From NCBI GenBank assembly GCA_003242495.1, contig QGUO01000063.1:1-12024 (forward strand): a DNA stretch of 12,024 nucleotides. The letters run 5' to 3'. Origin of the DNA: Pseudomonadota bacterium. GTDB lineage: Bacteria > Pseudomonadota > Gammaproteobacteria > Steroidobacterales > Steroidobacteraceae. Below, in pieces: positions 7,233-12,024 of the stretch. Both the position numbers and the translations under genes were made by a program. How positions within the stretch are numbered: position 1 is the first letter of the stretch; each line of letters begins with the position of its first letter. The notes below the pieces were generated by a model that had not been told where the DNA came from, did no database searches, and saw nothing but the letters and a program-made list of their open reading frames with translations.

Positions 7233-7776
7233 TCGCCGGACCCAGCTCGCCGCGACGATATCGATCACGGGCGCGCTGCAACAGGAAATCCGCCACGGCC
7301 TGGCGCGCCTGCTCCTGGGTGGTGCCTGGCGGGAATTCGAAGACTTCGGTTTCGTCGAAGGGGTTGGTGAACAGAACGGGCGGCAGCTCCGCTTCCGGTG
7401 CAAGCGCGGCGTCGGGATCCGGCACCGGCGTCCATTCCACCGGCGGCGCGTGGCCGGCAGCGGGTGCAGGCGCTCCGTCCTCGCCCGCAAGCAGCGCGAC
7501 GATCGCGGACGCCAGCGCGACGGCCGCCAGGCCCGCGAACAGCATCCGCCTGGAGCCGGGCGCCGCGGGATTCTCGTTGCGAGCGTGGACCTGCGGCGTC
7601 GCCGACCGGGCACGGTTCGCGCGGCTGTCGTGCGTCGGCGCGGCATCCGGTCTCGCGCGCCCCCGCGCCGCCTCGCCGGTTGCGCGCACCGGCGCGAGCT
7701 TCAACAGCTCGTGTGCGTCGAGCTCGACCTCGGCAACCCCCGCTTCAGCGAATACGATCCTCTCTGATCCCGGCAT
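7222..7776 (-). CDS. Unrecognised single-TM protein (184 aa)
   Basis: I do not recognise a named family. The protein has three parts: a cytoplasmic-looking N-terminus (1-77) with an acidic start and then a basic, Ala/Arg-rich linker; one transmembrane helix (about 78-97, MLFAGLAAVALASAIVALLA); and an Ala/Pro-rich stretch (98-133) leading to a compact conserved-looking C-terminus (about 134-176) containing VLFTNPFDETEVFEFPPG and an amphipathic helix rich in Arg and Gln. The Arg-rich flank before the helix predicts N-in topology with the C-terminal domain in the periplasm. The ATG at 7776 is well supported by GGGGAGGT 5 bases upstream. It is the last gene of the minus-strand block, 231 bases from the phosphoribosyltransferase gene, so it may have its own promoter. 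Whether it belongs to the mobilisation module or to the resident chromosome is unclear. Confidence 0.75.
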   Translation of the reverse strand: MPGSERIVFAEAGVAEVELDAHELLKLAPVRATGEAARGRARPDAAPTHDSRANRARSATPQVHARNENPAAPGSRRMLFAGLAAVALASAIVALLAGEDGAPAPAAGHAPPVEWTPVPDPDAALAPEAELPPVLFTNPFDETEVFEFPPGTTQEQARQAVADFLLQRARDRYRRGELGPANPG

Positions 7777-7781
7777 GCCGC

Positions 7782-7789
7782 ACCTCCCC
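7782..7789 (-). promoter_or_regulatory. Ribosome-binding site of the 184-aa membrane protein gene
   Basis: The minus strand reads GGGGAGGT, 5 bases before the ATG at 7776, a near-ideal Shine-Dalgarno sequence. It is the strongest in this block and suggests good translation. Confidence 0.7.
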
Positions 7790-7914
7790 GGTGAAACACT
7801 GAGCGCGTGCCATCCGGATGCCGCCGTGGCGTCGCCAACGCTCGTTGAGCGATACGCCGCAGCTCCGGTGCGTCGCCCGCCCGCGGGCCGGCCGACGCTT
7901 CGCTCGCGCTGCGC

Positions 7915-7944
7915 ACGCTACACAATGCGACGAGCCCGCTCAAA
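7915..7944 (-). promoter_or_regulatory. Weak sigma70-like promoter candidate for the 184-aa protein gene
   Basis: On the minus strand TTGAGC (7944-7939), an 18-base gap, and TAGCGT (7920-7915) match the consensus only partly. The placement, about 140 bases before the start codon, and the separation from the upstream gene make an independent promoter plausible, no more. Confidence 0.2.
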
Positions 7945-7971
7945 AGGTTATGTCCTATCGAGCGGCCGGCG

Positions 7972-8007
7972 CGCGAAAAACGTGAGCGTCATCACAATCT
8001 TTTCGCG
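7972..8007. terminator. Nested inverted repeat CGCGAAAA...TTTTCGCG after the phosphoribosyltransferase gene
   Basis: A perfect 8-base arm CGCGAAAA (7972-7979) is matched by TTTTCGCG (8000-8007). Inside it a second pair, GTGA (7982-7985) and TCAC (7992-7995), closes a 6-base loop. The structure abuts the stop codon at 8008-8010. It could work as a terminator for the minus-strand operon, or as a protein-binding site; there is no separate T-run after the stem. Confidence 0.45.
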
Positions 8008-8712
8008 TCATGGTTCACGATATGCATCGTCGCCCACCCAACGGATCTCACCCTCGCAGGGAGCGAGCAGCCGTTCGAGCCGCTCGACCCGGCCCAAAGT
8101 GCGAAACAATGCAAAGGCGCGAATCTGCGCCTGCGGAAAAGCTTCCCGGAGCCGCAGCGCTGCGGCAAGCAGCGTGCGGCCCTTGGTGACCACGTCGTCG
8201 ACCAGCACGATCCGCCCGAGCATGCCGCCGGCACTCCAAGGCGCCGCCTGCACGGCGAAGGACGCGTAGTGCTCCTCGACCGTTGGGCGTTCGCCATGCG
8301 GGGCCGTCGCCGACTTGCGCACCGTCCGTGCGCGGCGTAGTCCCGTCCAGACCCCGCCGGCCAGTCCCCTCGCGTACAGGCTGCGCGCCAGGTCCGCGGA
8401 TGCCCACACGGCGGCGCAATGTGTCGCAACGCTGGTCGGCACCGGCACCAGCACGACATCCGCGCCGAAGACCCACGCGAACTGCCGCCGTTCGGCGAAC
8501 TGCTCGCGTACGCGTGTGGCGGCCCGCGCGAGCGTCTCGCCGCTTGCCGTCTTCAACCCGGCGCGCAGCAAACGTGAACATGCGCTGACCGGGCCGGTGC
8601 CCCGCGGCGAATACAGATAGCAGGCGCTGAAGGCCAGTGCGCCGATGGAGACGGGATGCATTCGGTGCCGCGCAAGCGGCGCATCCGGTTTCTGTTCACA
8701 ACGAGAGCTCAT
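8008..8712 (-). CDS. ComF-like phosphoribosyltransferase in the mobilisation operon
   Basis: This 234-residue protein has the type I phosphoribosyltransferase fold. The PRPP-binding loop is intact at about 168-180 (IVLVDDVVTKGRT, acidic pair D172-D173), preceded by LVPVPTS (88-94) and by an LRRARTVRKSA...RPTVEEHYASF segment (about 125-152), both typical of ComF-like proteins. The four-cysteine zinc ribbon at the N-terminus of true ComF is absent: the cysteines present (5, 31, 45, 99) are not in CxxC pairs. The reaction and acceptor are unknown; ComF itself helps imported single-stranded DNA in competence. The ATG at 8712 overlaps the relaxase stop by 17 bases, pointing to translational coupling; a second ATG at 8661 would remove 17 residues and the overlap. 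No strong ribosome-binding site precedes either. Placement behind a relaxase suggests a role linked to transferred single-stranded DNA (inference). Confidence 0.85.
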   Translation of the reverse strand: MSSRCEQKPDAPLARHRMHPVSIGALAFSACYLYSPRGTGPVSACSRLLRAGLKTASGETLARAATRVREQFAERRQFAWVFGADVVLVPVPTSVATHCAAVWASADLARSLYARGLAGGVWTGLRRARTVRKSATAPHGERPTVEEHYASFAVQAAPWSAGGMLGRIVLVDDVVTKGRTLLAAALRLREAFPQAQIRAFALFRTLGRVERLERLLAPCEGEIRWVGDDAYREP

Positions 8713-9841
8713 CGTCGCGAGCAGGGCCTTCGTTCTCGCGAGACCGTTGCTGCGCGCTCAGGCGGACGCGCTCGCGCATGGCCGCCGACGCCTCCGCCTG
8801 ATCCGCACGCTCCTGGCGCTGACTCAACCACGCCTGCACCGCTGCGCGCCGCACCTCCTCGACGCTGCGAGCGCCTTGCGCCGACTCCGCGCGCCACTCG
8901 CGCCATGCCTGCGCGGCACGCCGGGCAAGGTCCTCGAGCTGTCCGTTCGCCGGGCGCGCGCCGCCCGAGGGCGGCGGCATGACCAGCGACGCCTGCATCC
9001 TGCGCGCGCGGGCAGCGACCCTGGCCGCATGGCGCGCGCGCACGCGTTCCGCAATTTCGCTGCGTTGGCCCGCGCGCTCGGCCCGATACGCCCCCCAAGG
9101 CAGTCGCGCGCGTGGCATACGCTCGCTTCCTTGCGCCACCAGCGAGCGATGATCGATGCGCGCCTCGATGCCCGCCTCGCGTAAGGCTTCGTTGGCCAGC
9201 TCGGCCCAGCGCGCACGCAATGCGTTGAATTCGCGGATGCCGCTGGGCAACCCGAGCCGCTGCCGGTTCCTGCCGGACATGTCGAGACCGACCTTGGCGC
9301 CCAAGCCATCGGTGGTGATCTCCCGGGTCGTCGCCAGCAGGTGGGCGTGATAGTTGCGCGGATCGCCGCCCGGGCGCGGCGCATGGACCGCCAGGTCCAC
9401 GGCGACGTTGTGGCGCTCGGCGATCTCACGGGCGAAGGCGCGTGCCAGCTCGATGCGTCGATCGGGTGCCAGCTCGAAAGGCAGCGCCACCTCGTACTCG
9501 CGGGCGACCCGCGAATTGCGGCGTTTCTCCACCCGCTCCGCCAGATTCCAGAGCGCGGCGCGATCGCGCGCCCACTGCGGCACACCGGGCGGCGACGTCT
9601 GGCGCGAAGCGCTGCCGCCGGGCGGCTCGTGCACCGGGGACGCGTATCCCGCGAACTGCGCCTCGAATCGCGACGGCAGCAGGATCTCTTTGTGCAGGAC
9701 GTCGTTGCGGCGGGAGTGATCGTAGATCCTGCCCGTGCGCTCGTCGCGAATGCGTTCGCCCGCGCGATAGGCCGCCGAGGCCGTCGCGCGGCGGCCGGCG
9801 CGGCGGCTGAGCGGCGTGATCGCCAGGTAATAGATGGCCAT
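8696..9841 (-). CDS. MobQ-family (MobA/MobL) relaxase
   Basis: This 381-residue protein has the MobA/MobL relaxase domain in its first 240 residues. The N-terminus MAIYYLAITPLSRRAGRRATASAAY places the catalytic Tyr at 25, as in RSF1010 MobA. The acidic motif is REYEVALP (114-121). The metal-binding histidines are H153 (AVHAPRP) and H165/H167 in NYHAHLLATTR. ARIDHRSLVAQG (227-238) is another MobA hallmark. Relaxases of this family nick one strand at oriT and stay joined to its 5' end for transfer. Residues 66-90 are a Pro/Ser-rich insertion between motifs I and II. The C-terminal 140 residues are Arg/Ala-rich, helical and lack a recognisable helicase or primase domain, so this is a short relaxase. 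It lies 40 bases after the coupling-protein gene and overlaps the phosphoribosyltransferase gene. No strong ribosome-binding site is present; a small hairpin sits just before the ATG. Confidence 0.94.
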   Translation of the reverse strand: MAIYYLAITPLSRRAGRRATASAAYRAGERIRDERTGRIYDHSRRNDVLHKEILLPSRFEAQFAGYASPVHEPPGGSASRQTSPPGVPQWARDRAALWNLAERVEKRRNSRVAREYEVALPFELAPDRRIELARAFAREIAERHNVAVDLAVHAPRPGGDPRNYHAHLLATTREITTDGLGAKVGLDMSGRNRQRLGLPSGIREFNALRARWAELANEALREAGIEARIDHRSLVAQGSERMPRARLPWGAYRAERAGQRSEIAERVRARHAARVAARARRMQASLVMPPPSGGARPANGQLEDLARRAAQAWREWRAESAQGARSVEEVRRAAVQAWLSQRQERADQAEASAAMRERVRLSAQQRSRENEGPARDDELSL

Positions 9842-9844
9842 ATC

Positions 9845-9858
9845 GGTGACGGCTCACC
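9845..9858 (-). other. Small hairpin just upstream of the relaxase start codon
   Basis: GGTGA (9845-9849) and TCACC (9854-9858) form a perfect 5-base stem with a 4-base loop, only 3 bases before the relaxase ATG in the 40-base gap. It could dampen translation or mark part of an oriT, but it is short and I see no MobQ nick consensus beside it. Confidence 0.25.
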
Positions 9859-9881
9859 CGTCCACGCGCATCAGTGATCGC

Positions 9882-11333
9882 TCATGGCGCAACAGCGACC
9901 CGCACCCGCATCCATGCCGGCGAGGATGCGGTCTTGAGGTACCCGGTGAGATCCGGGAGCTGCTCGAGCTCGGCGGGCATCACGGCGACTTCGGTCACGT
10001 GCTGCTCGCTCACATGCGTCGAGCGGCGCGCGCCGCGGGCGGCGAACAGCTGTGCGCGATCCCGGCCGTGCGAAACCTGACGCCGCAGCACTTCGCGTTC
10101 ACCGATGAGACGCGAGGCGAATTGCGACGTCCCGCCGCGTTCGCTGCTGGAACAGCGCAGGATGAGCGTGTTGCCGCAGTTCTCCACGATGGTTTGCGCG
10201 TCGCCGGCGCCGTAGGTGCTCGACACCTGCGCGATCGATTGGAAACCGAGCACGCAACGGCCGCCGAACTTGCGAAGACGCGCGAGCGCGTCCTTGAGCC
10301 CGTCGATGGCGCCCAGGGCGTCGAGCTCATCGACGACGAACCAGAGCCGCTGATCGCCTTCGGGACGACTCATCGCCTCGAAGATCGCCAATCTCATCCA
10401 TGCGGCGACGATGGAATGCAGCGCCGCGATCTGGCCGGCCCGGTAGGGGATGAACAAGACGCCACGGCCACGCTGCACCCAGTCCCGGACGGAAAACGAC
10501 GCGGCCCGCTGTGCGAGGACGTACTCGAGCGCCGCCGCGGCCGATCCGGCCACGGAGCGCAGCGACGTGAACATCCGCTCGTTCTCCGGCTCGAGGAACG
10601 GCTGGGCCGGCGTACCCGCGACGATCGGGCGCAGCTCGGCGCTCGGGGCGATCATGAGCAGACGCCACAGCTCGGCGACGTCGCGCCGCCCGGCCTGATG
10701 ACAGCGTCGTACGAGGGCTGTCAGAAAGGTGCGCGCATACCCGCGCCATTCGCGCGCCGAGGCGCCCTCCCCGACCGGGATCAGCGCAGCGACGAGTTGC
10801 TCGACGTCGTACGGCCGGTGGATCTCGGCGAACGGATCCCAGCGCACCGAGCCCGGCTCGAAGGGATTGAGCACGACATCGCGTCCGCGTCGATGGAAAC
10901 GCGCCAGGTAGCCCGCATCCGGATCGGCGATGACCGCCCGATCGCCGCGCGCAAGCGCTCCGCGCAGCAGTTCGCGAATGGCGGTCGACTTCCCCGTTCC
11001 CGTGGCGCCGATCAGCTTGAAATGGCGGGTTTCGTCCTGGAGGCTGAGCGGCACCCCGGCAAGGGTCAGCGCTGCGCGACCCGCGCGCCGCCGGTTACAC
11101 GCCGGCCAGCATCGTGCGCGCCGGCCGTCGACGACCAATGAGCCTCGCTTGTGGGTGAAGGCACGCGGCCGCAGCGGCCACGCAGTCGAACGTGGCAATC
11201 GATCCCGCCACCGACCCGCCGCGACGGCAGCGAGCAGCAGCACGGCCATCGCGAGCGGCACCATCCAGGTGCCTTGCAGCCACCCCACCATCCATGCGCC
11301 TGAGCTGCCTGCCCCGAGCGTCCAACCGTCCAT
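9882..11333 (-). CDS. TraD/VirD4-like type IV coupling protein (AAA ATPase)
   Basis: From the ATG at 11333 this has 483 residues. A membrane segment lies at about 19-39. The ATPase core has Walker A GATGTGKS (109-116, preceded by HFKLI), Walker B WFVVDELDAL (331-340, acidic D335-E336) and the downstream LGFQSIAQV motif (362-370) typical of TraD/TrwB/VirD4 coupling proteins. FNTLRCSSSE-like residues after it (LILRCSSSERG, 390-400) also fit the family. Coupling proteins bring the relaxase-DNA complex to a type IV secretion channel and drive DNA through. The first 108 residues are shorter than in TraD, with a single membrane helix evident rather than two. The start at 11333 has AGGGAG 10 bases upstream; a GTG at 11378 would add 15 residues without a clear ribosome-binding site. 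Its neighbour, 40 bases downstream, is the relaxase it would serve. Confidence 0.93.
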   Translation of the reverse strand: MDGWTLGAGSSGAWMVGWLQGTWMVPLAMAVLLLAAVAAGRWRDRLPRSTAWPLRPRAFTHKRGSLVVDGRRARCWPACNRRRAGRAALTLAGVPLSLQDETRHFKLIGATGTGKSTAIRELLRGALARGDRAVIADPDAGYLARFHRRGRDVVLNPFEPGSVRWDPFAEIHRPYDVEQLVAALIPVGEGASAREWRGYARTFLTALVRRCHQAGRRDVAELWRLLMIAPSAELRPIVAGTPAQPFLEPENERMFTSLRSVAGSAAAALEYVLAQRAASFSVRDWVQRGRGVLFIPYRAGQIAALHSIVAAWMRLAIFEAMSRPEGDQRLWFVVDELDALGAIDGLKDALARLRKFGGRCVLGFQSIAQVSSTYGAGDAQTIVENCGNTLILRCSSSERGGTSQFASRLIGEREVLRRQVSHGRDRAQLFAARGARRSTHVSEQHVTEVAVMPAELEQLPDLTGYLKTASSPAWMRVRVAVAP

Positions 11334-11447
11334 GGTCTCATCACTCCCTGTTTGGATCGCCACCGGCAGCGTGTGCACTGCCCGGCCCGTCGCCGTGGAC
11401 TCATCCCTGGCGGCTCATCCTGAAGCCCGTCGGCCCGCCGCTGCGGC

Positions 11448-12014
11448 TCAATAGCCCTTCACGATGAAAAAATCAGCTTGCTCGCCGAAGGTCGGCGCAT
11501 TCCGCTCCACGCGCACGCACAGGCGCTGTGCGTCGCCGCAGCGGCGCAGCTCGATGCGTCCGCCGAGCTGCTCGAGCCGCGTGATCTGTTCGTCCAGCGC
11601 GTCGCGCCGAGCGCGCAGGGCGGCCATCTCCGCCCGGGAGGGCAGCAGCCAGGCGGCAAGCGCCAGAACGGCGATGCAACAGGCCAGCGTGCTGACGATG
11701 CTCGAGCGCGCGATGCTCCAGCCTGCGGCACGACGCAGGGCGCGCAGCACTTCGGCGGCGCTCGTGCTCTCGGCGCGGAGCGCCTGCAGCTCGTCCATGA
11801 GCGTATGTCTCAGCGCCTCGCGTACCACGGCGTCGAGATCGAGCGTATGCGCCTTCAGGGCCTCGATCGCGCTCTCCGCGAGCGCCTGCTGTGCATGGGC
11901 GGCCTCCATGAGCAGGCCGAGCTGCATGGTTTCCTCGCCCACGCGTGCACCGCCCGCCACACCGGGCGCACGGCCCCCGGCCGCGCGTGCGGCACGCTTG
12001 CGGTCAACGCTCAT
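11448..12014 (-). CDS. Single-TM coiled-coil protein, probable relaxosome accessory (188 aa)
   Basis: I recognise no named family. Residues 1-29 are basic and Gly/Ala-rich; 30-100 are helical and charged with leucine heptads; a transmembrane helix spans about 104-124 (SIVSTLACCIAVLALAAWLL); a short coiled coil follows (127-152, EMAALRARRDALDEQITRLEQL); and a small C-terminal domain carries two cysteines (C159, C166) and ends VRVERNAPTFGEQADFFIVKGY-like, 167-188. That layout suggests N-in topology with the C-terminus in the periplasm, where C159 and C166 could form a disulfide. The stop is about 114 bases before the coupling-protein start. Position directly upstream of a coupling protein and relaxase suggests a membrane accessory of the transfer complex, comparable in role to MobB-type proteins (inference). 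The start at 12014 shows no ribosome-binding site in the 10 bases available; an ATG at 11927 has GAGGA just upstream and would remove 29 residues. Confidence 0.8.
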   Translation of the reverse strand: MSVDRKRAARAAGGRAPGVAGGARVGEETMQLGLLMEAAHAQQALAESAIEALKAHTLDLDAVVREALRHTLMDELQALRAESTSAAEVLRALRRAAGWSIARSSIVSTLACCIAVLALAAWLLPSRAEMAALRARRDALDEQITRLEQLGGRIELRRCGDAQRLCVRVERNAPTFGEQADFFIVKGY

Positions 12015-12024
12015 GGCCGGCGGC

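Noticed and set aside
6269..8269. Plus-strand open frame of 666 codons crossing the transporter, the gap and the antisense of three genes
   Set aside because: It overlaps the transporter in another frame and then runs antisense to genes with clear motifs and ribosome-binding sites. Only the short stretch from 7010 looked protein-like and it is not supported by a start signal.
8008..8712. Assignment as the competence protein ComF
   Set aside because: The core resembles ComF, but the cysteine-rich zinc ribbon is missing and the gene sits in a mobilisation operon, so the name would overstate it.
9842..9881. oriT in the gap upstream of the relaxase gene
   Set aside because: I looked for a nick-site core like that of IncQ plasmids and found none; only a 5-base hairpin is present. 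The oriT may lie outside the window.
9834..11141. Plus-strand open frame of 435 codons opposite the coupling-protein gene
   Set aside because: Antisense of an ATPase with intact Walker motifs; no motif of its own.
11379..11447. Direct repeat CTCATCC (11400-11406 and 11414-11420) as an iteron or binding site
   Set aside because: Only two 7-base copies, one helical turn and a half apart, in a short gap; too little to support a function.

Overview
The window reads as chromosomal DNA of a high-GC proteobacterium, probably a gammaproteobacterium (inferred from codon use and gene families; there is no rRNA or tRNA to confirm it). It splits into three blocks. No rRNA, tRNA, CRISPR array, IS transposase or integrase is visible.

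Block 1 (1-4689, all on the minus strand) is a tight three-gene operon for exported proteins. The first gene encodes an 826-residue, apparently two-haem protein built from a cytochrome c-like domain and the DUF1587/1595/1592/1588/1585 series. It is followed 4 bases later by a Tat-exported DUF1552 protein, and 5 bases after that by a signal-peptide ankyrin-repeat protein that runs off the left edge. These families recur together in Planctomycetes, Acidobacteria and some gammaproteobacteria, but I know of no established function for the set. A 401-base divergent intergenic region (4690-5090) separates this operon from block 2.

Block 2 (5091-6968, plus strand) holds an HD-domain protein and a membrane transporter of the SBF-like (YfeH-type) family, about 100 bases apart. 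The metal ligands of the HD protein are spaced much like those of the PhnZ/MIOX-type diiron oxygenases, so it may be an oxygenase rather than a phosphohydrolase. The pair could be a small uptake-and-oxidation unit, but the substrate is unknown.

Block 3 (7222-12014, minus strand) looks like part of a mobilisation module. In transcription order it has a single-TM coiled-coil protein (188 aa), a TraD/VirD4-like coupling ATPase, a MobQ (MobA/MobL) relaxase with its catalytic Tyr25 and three-His motif intact, a ComF-like phosphoribosyltransferase whose start overlaps the relaxase stop, and, after a 231-base gap, an unrecognised single-TM protein. No mating-pair-formation genes are in view, so this is more like an integrative mobilisable element, or one flank of a larger element, than a complete conjugation system. 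The convergent gap 6969-7221 may be close to the border between resident chromosome and mobile DNA.

The least explained parts are the phosphoribosyltransferase coupled to the relaxase gene, the nested inverted repeat just after it, the HD oxygenase-like/transporter pair, and the cytochrome-DUF1552-ankyrin operon.
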